Positions 1 to 10,360 of a stretch of 44,640 nucleotides of DNA are shown here, piece by piece. A model generated the notes under the pieces. The model worked only from the letters and a program-made list of their open reading frames with translations, made no database searches and was not told where the DNA came from. The stretch is taken from NCBI GenBank assembly GCA_900155495.1, contig FTLJ01000367.1, positions 1 through 44,640 on the forward strand. The letters are read 5' to 3'. The DNA comes from Porogramme epimiltina (Eukaryota; Basidiomycota; Agaricomycetes; Polyporales; Polyporaceae). Every line of letters starts with the position of its first letter. The first letter of the stretch is position 1. A program made the position numbers and the translations under genes.

Positions 1-3000
1 GTCGGGGGGTGCGAGAAGGGCTTGTCAGTTAAGGCAAGCGGCCGGAGGGTGGGGGGCCTGGGGAGGGACCGGGGAGGGGCGAGAGAAGCGCGAGCGTGAG
101 CTTCGCGGCGTCGCAGGACGGGACGGGTTGTTATATCGGGGGCGCGCTGCTACTGGGAGGGAGGGCTGTCTTGGGCTGGGGCTTCTCCGGACTGACCGGG
201 ACAGGACAGGCTGCGAGTGTCATCCGAGAGGGGCCTTTCTATCAGGCCCTCCCCCGGCGCCTGGAGCTGCCCCAGGGACCCTCCTCGCGTGCAAATTCGC
301 GTGGTGAGTGATGCCCTCCCACTTGCTTCCGCGAAGGCGCCCATGCTGTGTCCGTCCAACAGCTTCCAACGCCCCCGTCGACGTCTCCCACTTCATTTCC
401 CTCCTTCCCTCCGGAACGCTCTCCCCCGGACGCCCCCCCTTCTCTTCAATCGCCCCGCATCCAATGCGTCCTGCCACAGCCCGTGTCCGGGTCCTGTGCG
501 GCGTGCAAGGACCCTCGGGTTAGCCTCTCCCGCGGCGATGGCCAGCGATCATCCCCGCTCGCACGCTCATTCTCGCATCTCCCATCACGCCCCCCCCCGT
601 CACGGTCTAGTAGCTGGCGTTCGCCACAACCGCGCATCTCCGGCGGGGGCTCTTATCCTCCCGCCTTCTTGTCTGTATTTGATCGCTCTCAGGACGCGCC
701 CACAAAGGTTTCACTCGTGCCCACCGACCATATGACATATCCCCGCCGAGCTCCGTGACGTCTAGGATGCCGGGCGCCGACGGGTGGGGGGGGGGGTGCT
801 TCGATCTTCGACGCCAGCTGTAAAAAAACTTCAACGCCCGCGCCCGGCGCCTTCTCCCCCCTACTAGGTTCGAAACTGACACGGCGTGGCGGAGGAGCCT
901 GGAGCACGTCGCGGATACCATCAGGACGCACGAAGCCCATTCCGGGCTCCGTCATGCGCAGCCTCCCTTGCCACCCGAAGCCGCACGCTCGCAAACCCAA
1001 TCCCGGGGGGGGAGCCCATGACCATGACAAGGCCTGAGCTACAAATGTACTTGTACTTATGTCGGGGCCCCCCCCCTGGCGCGCATCAAACTCTCTCTCG
1101 CTGGACGTGCACATATGCATATGGAGTAAGCGGGCTCTCAGGTACCCGCGGCAATTACGAGCCCTCGCCTTGCGAACTTTTTCGCAGCGACCGTCGAGCG
1201 ATGCGCGCCCGCGGCACATGGCGACGCGCCCGCGGATATCAGGAGGACGCGATCCAAGAAAGGGCCGGGGCCTTCAAGCTAAGCTCCAGGACGTCTTGTT
1301 CCCATCCGGCGGAGCTGCTCAGAGCTGTGGCGCCCGCCCGGGGCTGGCAGTTCCCCCTCCTTCCCTGTCCATCGCAGCTGTCGCTGCAGCGGCTGTCCCG
1401 GGTCGCAGCTCACAGGCGGGCCCCGTCGATCGATCGCCTTGTCACCGCTGTCGCGCCCTCCGCGCTCTGCTTTTATATAGCCCCCCGCCATTCAGTCCCC
1501 GGAGCGTGCCTACAGGCTACGACTACCACCCCTGCAGAAGAACCCTGCCCGAACGCAAACGCAAACGCAATGCCCCCAAGTATTCTCAAGTACCAGCTAC
1601 GCACCGTATCACGATCAAAAACCTTCCATCCTGTCGAAGCCCCGAACCCGCCTCTCCCACCACAAGCCCGCCCGGACGGGGCGCAAGCACCATCCCGGGC
1701 GCGCGCCCGCGCCCGCAAGAGCCTGATCGAACGCCGCCGTGCGCCTCACCCCCGGGCCCCCGCCGCCGCGCTCTCGTCCAGCCAGCCTCTTTCCACGCGC
1801 GGATATTCTCCCGACCTGCACGGCGCGTGCGCGTAAGCCGCCGCCGCCTCGCCCCCCCATGGCCCGCGCCGTTTCTGGCGCAGCGATCCCGGGCTGTAGG
1901 CCACCCTAAGCCACGTGTGCCTGGGATTTGCGCAGGGCCCCCGCTGGGCGCCCCTCACCGCACTTCCGCCCTTCCACATCGCTCCTTCCTTCCACATCGT
2001 CCTTCCGCGGACCACGAACCACGAACCACATCACACCTTCCGCCCCTTGCATCAGGCAAAATCGCCGCGGCGGGCCCGCCCCCGCAATCGCATCGATGCG
2101 GTATCGCCGCCGCGCCGCGCCGCGTGTGCCTGTGCGCCCGCCCTTCCGCATTCCGCGTTCCGCATCCTGCGTTCAACTCCTTCTGCGCTCAACTCCTTCT
2201 GCGTCCAACTTCTAGCCCTTCCGTGCGCGCCCTCCCCCGCTTCCCCCCCACCTTCCACACCTTCCACACCTTCTCAGCGTTCTCGCCGGGAAGGTGACGT
2301 CGGGACGTCTACGTCTCGCCTAGCCGCTTTCCCGATCGCGCTTCGCGATTCTGAATTGCGGCCGCGCGTGGCCACACGTGTGTCTCCGGCGCTGGCCGCG
2401 CTGGGCTCCCCGCCTGACATACCTGCTCACGCAGCACGGACACTCGAACACACGGACGCACGGGGCGCACGGAGACAGGGACGTCTGCGCAGGGATCTTC
2501 TCTGTTGCGCACGCGCGCAGGCGGCATAGGCTCTTTCCACACCCGGCCGTACCGGTGTTCCGCGGAGGCGCGAGGAACTGCAAGCACTAAGTAAGTAGGG
2601 GGCTGACTGTGCGCGAGAGAGAAAGAGGGGGGAAGGGCTTCTGTGGGCGCGGCGCGTACGTATCGCCCGTGGACCCGTGACGTCCGCCGTTTGGACAATC
2701 CCCGAAAGCCGAAAGGCTTCGAACGCCTCCCTGCGCTCCCTGCGCTCCCTGCACTCTCCGTGCTCCCTGCGCACGGACGCGGCCGCGGTGCGGCTGCTTG
2801 CTGGTGGTCGGTTCGGCCGCGGGCCGCAGCCCGCAGCGGCGTGCGTCCTACGGTCTACCGCGCCTGCGATGTGGCCGGCGCGGACATGACGAGCGATACG
2901 ACTATAGCGGTGCAGAATGTGTCTGCAGCATACTATATACTACGTATACGTGCAGATCCCGCCTCCGCGATACGTCGCCGTCGATCGATCTCCCTCCGCC

Positions 3001-3670
3001 CCCGATGGTGGCGTTGCGGTCCACCGACACGGCCGCACGCCCAGTCGCGCACTTACCTACAAGTTACATAGCTGTACTTACGAACCCTGCACCCGAGCGG
3101 GCGGCGACCTACGTCCCAGGCCTCGGATGCCGTCTCTTACGTCCCCATCCGTTCCGTTCAGTGACGTCGTGGCCTCGGCCGAGGGTTACAGCACCCGCGC
3201 GCGCGCCTCGCTATTCCTAGAATCGAACCGCGAACGGAAGCGTTTGTGTGATAGATATTATTATTATTACAGCACACGGCCACCTTGGAGGAGGCCGCAC
3301 ATACATTACACGAATATACCCAAGGCATGATGCGTGATGGAAGCGGGAAAGTGCCCACAACAAACCGCACACGCCGTCCCGTCCGCACCGCCCCCCCCAG
3401 ACCCAAGTTGAGCCCAAGTTAAACACAAGTTCTATCCATCCACCCACCCGCACGGCGCGCATGGCTCGCCCGCGGAGCACAGCAGGCAATGCAGCGCTCT
3501 AACGCCCGCCGCACGGAGATGACGGCGGAGGTGGTGCGAACGCCGGGGGCATGGATATATAACAGGTCCCGCGCGAACCGCCGGGCGAAGCGGTGGCTAC
3601 TGGGGGCGAAGCAGGATGGATGGGTGTCTTCGCCTCTAGACGGGGCTCCGGGGCGACGATCGCGCACGCG
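1..3670. other. GC-rich low-complexity region, no supportable gene
   Basis: All frames on both strands are open for long stretches because the DNA is so GC-rich, but the translations are Arg/Pro/Ala/Ser-rich and show no domain. Short local repeats are visible: a thrice-repeated CAACT-containing unit near 2170-2212, CTTCCACAC copies near 2255-2275, GCTCCCTGC copies near 2725-2770, a poly-G run near 788-798, and an ATT microsatellite near 3257-3270. TATA-like motifs lie at 1471-1480, about 2930 and about 3553. The best small ORF on the + strand is 1570-1836 (88 codons), about 90 bp below the 1471 TATA-like motif, but its composition gives no support. This may be a long promoter or an intergenic spacer. 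Confidence 0.6.
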
Positions 3671-5785
3671 CTATTGCGCCCAGCGCGGCGGCTGCGGTGT
3701 GTGCGCCCAGACCACCATGGGCGTGGGCTGCGGCCGGAACTGGGGCTGGGGCTGGAGTTGAGGTGGAGGGTAGGGAGGGTGCGAGGGTGCAGACGCGGAT
3801 GGGGGAAAGGGCCCAGACGCATGAGACCCGACCGGGTCGCTTCGGGTGTCCATTCGTGCACCAACATCGCCCTCGTCTTCGCGCGCGTAGAACTCACGAA
3901 CCGGCGGGGCGAACCCTAGCAGCGCTGGAGGAGCGCGCGGTGACGCGAGACCCTGAGGGATCTGCGGGACCGGCGCGGAACGGGTTAGAGTCCGTCCCGA
4001 CGAAGGCGGCGCGCGCGGCCCCTGCAGACGCGCCTGCGGCGACTGGTGCGGCCTGAAGCTCTGCACCGCGGGCGGCTGCGGCGGCCGAAAGCCGAACTGA
4101 GGGCGGGGTAGCGCGGGTGACTCTGCGAGCGCGGAGAGCTCTGGGGGCGCTGGAGGGGGCGCGCGCGGCGGCGTAGAACCTTGAGGGCTCTGCGGGGCCG
4201 GCGCGCGGCGGCTTGAAGCCTGACTTGACGGAGGCGGCGCGCGCGAGCCCTGTAGACGCGCTTGCGGCGGCTGGTGCGGAGAGAAGCTCTGTACCGCAGG
4301 GGAAGAAGGCTGCAGCGGACGAAACTCGAACTGAAATCGGGGCCGCGCGGAAGACTCTGGGGGCGCTGGAAGAATGGCGCGCGGCGGGGCGGGGCCTTGG
4401 ACTTGAGGGCTCTGCGGGGCCGGCGCGGAGCGGCTTGGAATCTCGCCCGGCGACCGTGGTGGCACGCACGATCCCTGCAGATGCGCCTGCGGCGGTTGGT
4501 AAGAAGCAAAGCTCCGCACCGGAGGGGGAGGGAGCTTCAGCGACCGAAACTCAAACATAGATTGGGGCAACGCGGAGGACTCTGGGGGCGCTGGAGGGGC
4601 GCGCGGCGGGGCAGGGCTCTGGGCTTGAGGACTTTGCGGGGCCGGCGCGGAGCGGCCTGGAGTCAGACCTGACGGGGCGCGCGCGCGCGGCCCCTGCAGA
4701 CGCGCCAGCGGCGGCTGGTGCGGGGCAAAACTCTGCACCACGGGAGTTGGGGGCTGCAACGGCCGAAACTCGAGCTGAGGGTCGGGCTGGGGCCGCTCCT
4801 GCTGCCGTAGCTGCTGTCCCGCTTCCTCCGCTCCCGGAGCGCGCTGCCGGACGGACCTCGCAGAGGGCGGCCTCGCAGGCGGCGTCGTTACGGAACGTGG
4901 CAGCGGCCGCGCGTGCTGGACCGCCTCTTGCGCTCTCGCGGCGGGGGCGGGGGCGACGGCGGCAGAGGAAGCAGGAGTCGGAGCGCCGCCCGCGCCCGTC
5001 GGCCGCGCAGGGGCGCGTTCCACGACGCCCACGACGTGCGGGCCGACGTCGCACACGCCCGTGCGCGGCGCGCCCGCCGGCACGACCTCCTCGCGCCCGC
5101 AGCACGGCCACGTCCTTTTCTCGCCGAGCGTGCAGCTCGGGCCGACGAGGACGCGCACGACGGTGGGCGGCGCGGCGTGCGGGCGCGCGCACGCGCGGGG
5201 GCCGTTCGTGTGAGCGCGGACCGGCGCGCCGCAGTACGCGCAGGGGGCGCCGGCGCGTGCGCGCGCGAGGGCGAGGGCGGGGCGCACGTCGAGTCCGAGG
5301 TGCACAAGGGCGAGGAGGAGCCAGCCGAGCGCGGCGGGGGGCGGGCGCGTGGCAGGCTCGCGCGAGGGGGAGATGGCACGGGCGATGAGCTCGTGGACAA
5401 TTTCGGGCGTGTGGAGCGCACTGGCGTAGTAGAGGACATCGGGCGCGAGGGAGGTGGGGATGTAAGCGTCCGACGGGGGCGAGGGTGGGGGCCGGAGTGG
5501 GGGTATGGGGAGGCGTGTGAGTGTGCGAGGGGGCGCTTCGGGGCGACGAAATGCGGGTGGGGGCGGATTGTGGAGTGCAGAAGGGGGCGTTGGGGGGTCC
5601 TGGACTATGGGAGGAGGCGTTGGGAAGCGCTGAATTGGGGTAGCGGGAGTGAAGGTGAACGCGGGTGCGGATGCATGCGTAGCTGGAGATCGAAATTCAG
5701 ACGTGTGGGCGGGTGGTGGAGAGTCTTCGTCCGGCTCGGAGTCAGAGCTTGGGTACTGGAGAACGAGCTGAGACAACAAGTCCAT
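3671..5785 (-). CDS. proline-rich repeat protein with Cys/His cluster
   Basis: Single-exon ORF of 704 residues; I do not recognise the family. The start at 5785 is chosen over an in-frame ATG at 5908 because its context is GCCACCATGG. Residues 1-140 are Pro/Ser-rich and acidic near the start. Residues 113-150 look folded (the stretch containing YYASALHTPEIVHELIARA). Residues 182-250 hold a possible metal site: CAYC at 182-185, C199, C218, a CC pair at 228-229, C245 and H250. The C-terminal half carries four imperfect repeats of 65-78 residues (338-410, 411-485, 486-563, 564-628), each with an F-x-FR start, a QSF-x-PHQ-like core, ARLQG, and an APAPQSPQ-like stretch. It is divergent from the myotubularin gene. 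The repeats are in frame at DNA level, suggesting unequal-crossover growth. It could be a rapidly evolving adaptor; function is unknown. The long open frame and patterned cysteines argue that it is real. Confidence 0.6.
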   Translation of the reverse strand: MDLLSQLVLQYPSSDSEPDEDSPPPAHTSEFRSPATHASAPAFTFTPATPIQRFPTPPPIVQDPPTPPSALHNPPPPAFRRPEAPPRTLTRLPIPPLRPPPSPPSDAYIPTSLAPDVLYYASALHTPEIVHELIARAISPSREPATRPPPAALGWLLLALVHLGLDVRPALALARARAGAPCAYCGAPVRAHTNGPRACARPHAAPPTVVRVLVGPSCTLGEKRTWPCCGREEVVPAGAPRTGVCDVGPHVVGVVERAPARPTGAGGAPTPASSAAVAPAPAARAQEAVQHARPLPRSVTTPPARPPSARSVRQRAPGAEEAGQQLRQQERPQPDPQLEFRPLQPPTPVVQSFAPHQPPLARLQGPRARAPSGLTPGRSAPAPQSPQAQSPAPPRAPPAPPESSALPQSMFEFRSLKLPPPPVRSFASYQPPQAHLQGSCVPPRSPGEIPSRSAPAPQSPQVQGPAPPRAILPAPPESSARPRFQFEFRPLQPSSPAVQSFSPHQPPQARLQGSRAPPPSSQASSRRAPAPQSPQGSTPPRAPPPAPPELSALAESPALPRPQFGFRPPQPPAVQSFRPHQSPQARLQGPRAPPSSGRTLTRSAPVPQIPQGLASPRAPPALLGFAPPVREFYAREDEGDVGARMDTRSDPVGSHASGPFPPSASAPSHPPYPPPQLQPQPQFRPQPTPMVVWAHTPQPPRWAQ
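3902..4774 (-). repeat. four in-frame ~195-234 bp tandem repeats
   Basis: Four consecutive degenerate copies encode the repeat units of the proline-rich protein: 4556-4774, 4331-4555, 4097-4330 and 3902-4096 (reading along the minus strand). Unit lengths of 219, 225, 234 and 195 bp are all multiples of three. Shared DNA is most obvious around the codons for ARLQG and for APAPQSPQ. The copies have diverged, so the array is not recent. Confidence 0.7.
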
Positions 5786-6442
5786 GGTGGCTCGTGGACG
5801 CGGGAGTGTCGTTGAGGGTGTAAGCTTGTTCCGAGACGTCGGTGGACAGATAACCGACGCTCGCCGTTGAAAGCACGATGGCTGCAAGGATGTGTTCTTT
5901 GACCCCAAGGGCCATCCTTAGACGGGCTTTGATTCTTCTGTACCCCTGCTCACCATGACCGCGGCCTTTGTTCATGGCCTGTCCACAGAAGAATTGGAGA
6001 CACGACGAAGAGAACGGCCCACATACAGTCATATAAAGAGCCTCATGGTCTCCAGCCACCGTAGGCCAACGAACGATACTACGGTCTGTTCTCCGATCTG
6101 GTGCGGAAGTCAATGCCAGGACGCGCGGTGAGAAGTGTCGACGAGAGGTCCTGGTGCCGAAATGACCATGATCCAGAGGTCAGCCATAGTAAGCCGGAGC
6201 AGCGTATCGGAAGCTCGATGACGAGAAGAATTTGTCGCAGCTGGCGTCCGGTACATGGGAAACAGAGATAGCCAAACAGTGGTGGGAGAGGAAGAGAGGC
6301 AGAAGCGCAGAGAGTCACGCCCGCCAAACGCTCAGCGAGGAAGGCGCCGGCACCGGCTCCGGAGACGTCGCGGCGTCCAGGCTTGTGGCCGCGCACCCTC
6401 CTTCATTCTGTGCCCACTTACCCGCCTTTTGCCACTCCACGG
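5786..6442. promoter_or_regulatory. divergent intergenic region between repeat protein and myotubularin
   Basis: This 657 bp gap separates two genes read away from each other, so it should hold both promoters. It is less GC-rich than its left neighbour. No clear TATA box, tRNA or extra coding exon is seen. A 123-codon open frame on the minus strand (5742-6113) overlaps the 5' end of the repeat protein in another frame and looks like a shadow. Confidence 0.4.
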
Positions 6443-9400
6443 ATGGATGCACTTCGAGTAGCAAAAGTATGTTCACCGCTTGACTCCAGAAGCCCCAACG
6501 TCTCAATGCTTATCTCATAAGGTCGAGGGCGTCCTCTGCACAAAGGGTGGTAGTACTTCATCGGGAACGCTACACCTAACCGCCCACCATGCTATCTTCC
6601 ATTACGACGAGGAGGGAAGGGAGGAGATGTGGGTCAGTCATATTAACACTCGCGCAGATGTCGGCTGACGTGAATGCCTCGGGTTATCGACTTTCGCCAC
6701 CGCCCTAGGTCCCCTACCCGCTCATCTCGCTTGTCTCCCGAATGCCCATGACCCTGCACGGTCGATGTCCACTCACGATCCACACACGAACATTTGAGAC
6801 CACATTCCTGCTATTCGCAATGGAGCAAAACGCGATAGACGTATTTGAAAGTGTGAAGGAGCTGACGGTCGCAAGTAAGTTCCTCTGCTCCTGGGCTATT
6901 AAGCGAGGCCTTTCGTCTCTGGCGCCCTTCTATATGGATGGCAATCCCATACAAATGGAATCGATACTTCCCAGAATATTTACATGGGATAATCTGGGGT
7001 CGTATCGTCATGTTGGAGCATTGCTCCGGAGCAAATGACAGGAATTCGGCCGAAGATCGAGCAGAGAGAGCCGTGCTTTTAGCGCGTGGTGGTACAGGCG
7101 TTACGGCTACAGTTCTGGACGCTCACTGCGGATTGAAAACCTGGACCTAATTCACTATACAGAAACTGACGAAGTATCGTTTCAGCATCCGTCAGCCAGC
7201 TCTATGCATTCTTCTATGTCCCTAATCCGCCATTCGCCGAAAACAACGGGTGGACGGTGTACACTCCCCGCGAAGAATTTGGACGTATGGGAGTAGGGAC
7301 ACGCTCGAAGGCTTGGCGATTTACCGATATCAACAAAGACTACTCCGTGCGTCGTCCCTGGGCTTGTACGAATCGTCACTCTTGAATAACGCCTAGTTCA
7401 CATAGTTCTCCCCGACCTATCCGTCACGACTCGTGGTTCCAACTCGCATCAGCGACACTACGCTACAATATGCGGTCAAGTTCCGAAGCAAGGGGCGGTT
7501 ACCTGTCTTGACATACCTTCATTGGGCAAATTACGTGCGTCTGCTTCTATGCACCCTGGCTTTCATTTGCCTCACCAACCCGTTCTACAGGGATCAATTA
7601 CGCGCTCGAGTCAGCCTATGGTTGGCCTCACAAACAATCGTTCGATCCAGGACGAGAAACTTATCGAGGCAATCTTCCAAACACACCACAGCCCAGATTC
7701 GCGCGTGAGCTCCGGGCCAGTGTATGGCGCCACAGCGACAAACGTGATCGTTGACGCGCGTCCCACGACCAATGCGGTAGCGAACACGGCGAAGGGCGCA
7801 GGGACGGAGAACATGGATCATTACAAGGAGGCGAAGAAGGCGTATCTCGGCATCGACCACATCCACACCATGCGGGAGTCGCTCGCCAAAGTTGTAGAAG
7901 CCCTCCGCGCGACTGAGATCATGCAGGCCGCAAACATTTCAGCTGAGGTCGACGAGGACGCAGAAGCCGCAGAACATCCCGACCAACAACCACAGTCGCC
8001 ACCGCCACCCTCTGCGGCACCGGTGCTCGACCGGCAGGCATTGCGACGCTCGGGTTGGTTGCGCCACATTGCCGCGATCATCGAGGGCACACTGCTCATC
8101 GTGCGCAACGTGCACGTCAACTCGTCGCACGTCCTCATCCACTGCTCCGATGGGTGGGACCGCACCGCGCAGCTCTCCTCGCTCGCGCAGCTCTGCCTCG
8201 ACCCGTACTACCGTACCCAGCGCGGGTTCGCGGTCCTCGTCGAGAAGGACTGGCTCTCGTTCGGGCACAAGTTCCTCGACCGCTGCGGGCACCTCTCCTC
8301 GGAGAAGTTCTTCCTCACGCCGGTCGAGCCCGCGGGCGGCGGGGGCGGCGCGGAGGCCGCGCAGGCGTTCCTCGCGTCCGTGCAGAACCGCTTCGCGTCG
8401 CAGCACCACATCAAGGAGACGAGCCCGGTCTTCCACCAGTTCCTCGAGAGCGTGCGCCAGGTGCAGCGCCAGTTCCCGGAGCGGTTCGAGTTCAACGAGC
8501 GCTTCCTGCGCCAGCTCCACTACCACCTCTACTCGTGCCAGTTCGGGACGTTCCTCTTCAACACGGAGCGCGAGCGGCGCACGAGCGAGGCCGGGCAGCC
8601 GCCGCTCACGGCGCGCACGGTCAGCGTCTGGGACTTCTTCAGCTCGCCTGCGGAGATGGAGCTCAACAAGAACCCGCTGTACGACCCGAGCCTGGATGAC
8701 CCGGCGAGCCGCATGCCGAAGGCGGACCAGGGTGTACTGATGCCTAACCCGAAGGACGTGCGGTTCTGGCATGAGCTGTACGGGCGCACGGACGAGGAGA
8801 TGAACGGCAAGTTCGTCGTGAAGCAGGTCCCTGAGGAGCCAACAGAGGTCGCAGGCCCGGTTGAGAACGCAGAGGAAGATCCAGCGCTGTCGACCGTCGC
8901 GAGCTCGTCTGCGTCATCCATCCTCGCTTCATCATCATCCTCGATGCCGCAGCTTAACATTCCAACACCCCAGTCAATTGCGCGCTTCCTAGGCGGGGGC
9001 GGCTCGCCCTCCCCCGCGCCTACGCCTCCAGCAGCGACGCCACGTCCCGAGTCACCAACCTCGTCCGACGTTCCACGTACACACAGGGATATCCAGTTGC
9101 CCCAGACACCCACCGGCGCCCCTCCCCCTCCCCGGACGCCCTCACCCCGCGTCAGCACGATTCGCAACTCGTCTTCTCCCCGCGCCGGGTCGTCCTCCAC
9201 CCAGCCGGGCGGCGAGCTCTTCTCCTCGGGCGGGATGCGCTCGCTGTGGGGCAAGGTCTCGTGGAACGCGACGGCCGCGTTCTCCGCCGTGTCAGACGCG
9301 TACGGCGGGCTCGCGAAGGACCTCCGCGGGCTCTCCGTCGCGGGCGAGACGGGCGACCCCGCGCGCGGCGGCGAGCTCAGATCCCGCGCGGAGATCGGCG

Positions 9401-10002
9401 CGTGGGGCGCGGACGCGGACGCAGACGCGGACGAGCGCGCGCCGCCGCTGGGGCGCTTCGGGAGCGCGCGCGGGGGCGGGAGCGCGCTCGCGGCGGGGGG
9501 CGCGACGGCGCGGAACCCGTGGGCGACGGCGCAGGCGCGGCCGGCGATCCCGTCGATGTACATGGACAACCCGTGGAGCTCTGTGCGGGCGCCGGAGCGC
9601 GAGGCGCGGCCGGCGGCGGCGTCCGCGGTCGGGTTCGAGAGCGTGGCGGGCGGCGCGGCAGGGCAGCAGCAGGCGCACGTTGAACAGAGTGAGGGCGCGG
9701 GGGCGAGGCAGGAGCCCGAGGGGTGGCTGGCGGCCGACCCGAACGTGCAGCTTCCGCCGGCGGCTGGCTTCCCACACACACGGATTGCGAGTTCGCTGGG
9801 CGGCGGCCGCGCGCCATCGATTCACGCCAATACAGATAACGCGCGGGAGGGGGGCGGGGTGGCGGGTGCGAGTGCTAGCACGGATGGGGAGGGGCGAGGG
9901 CCGTCATCATCACATGCTGCTTCCAGTCCACCGCCCGGGGGAGGGGAGCCGGGAGGGTCCTCGACAGCATCGTCGGACCCGCTGGGCGTCGCGGTGTGGT
10001 GA
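6443..10002 (+). CDS. myotubularin-family phosphoinositide 3-phosphatase
   Basis: The spliced product is 1000 residues from six exons: 6443-6466, 6522-6632, 6709-6874, 7186-7346, 7406-7534 and 7591-10002. Myotubularins such as yeast Ymr1 remove the 3-phosphate of PI3P and PI(3,5)P2 on endosomal membranes. The N-terminus is a PH-GRAM domain (the GTLHLTAHHAIF stretch begins near residue 23). The catalytic P-loop HCSDGWDRT is intact, with Cys382 and Arg388 of the CX5R signature, followed by the family's GHKFLDRCGH and SPVFHQFLE motifs. From about residue 620 the protein is a long Ser/Pro/Gly/Ala-rich, probably disordered tail with no FYVE or C1 domain visible. Most introns are 55-76 nt, but intron 3 (6875-7185) is 311 nt. 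Identity is certain at family level; the tail is poorly conserved. The ATG at 6443 gives the usual MDALRVAK-type start. Confidence 0.92.
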
Positions 10003-10360
10003 TCATGAGCAGACGGCGTGGGCAGCGAGCTGGTGCGGCGAGGTCGGCTGGGTGCACGCTGGCCCGCGTCGGTGATAGAGTTGGAGTAAGGACGGGACGG
10101 ACTGTTTGTAGGATATGCGCGTCGTACGATAGGAGGCTTTAGAGCCGGCGTGTTGTATGTAAAATCCAGCTAGCCGTGCGCACGTCGACCGACACGAGCG
10201 AATCGCGGCCCGCACGCTCAAGGATGGCGTGCTAGCGCGCCCCCGGTGTTCGGGGTCCCGTCTCCTCATTTTTATACCAGATTGCCCTTGCACCATCCCT
10301 GCTCACACCATCCTCCCCCCTCCCTTCTCTCCCCTCCCGCCCCTTGTCGTCGTTCCTGCC
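10003..10360 (+). promoter_or_regulatory. promoter region of SAM synthetase
   Basis: A 358 bp gap between the myotubularin stop and the SAM synthetase ATG. A TATA-like TTTTTATACC lies at about 10269-10278, roughly 85-90 bp before the ATG, followed by a C/T-rich tract (about 10290-10350). Both are typical of highly expressed fungal housekeeping promoters. The 3' end of the myotubularin transcript must also lie here. Confidence 0.5.

Noticed and set aside
1059..2297. 412-codon plus-strand ORF in the GC-rich left flank
   Set aside because: Composition is Arg/Pro/Ser/Ala from GC-rich repeats, other frames are equally open, and no domain or consistent codon bias is visible.
4747..5815. Long plus-strand ORFs opposite the proline-rich gene
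   Set aside because: They are antisense shadows of a GC-rich, Pro-rich frame; they translate to Arg/Gly/Ala-rich low-complexity sequence, while the minus frame has the Cys pattern and repeats.
7939..8772. 277-codon minus-strand ORF within the myotubularin gene
   Set aside because: It lies opposite the conserved phosphatase domain, and is a mirror of its codon bias.
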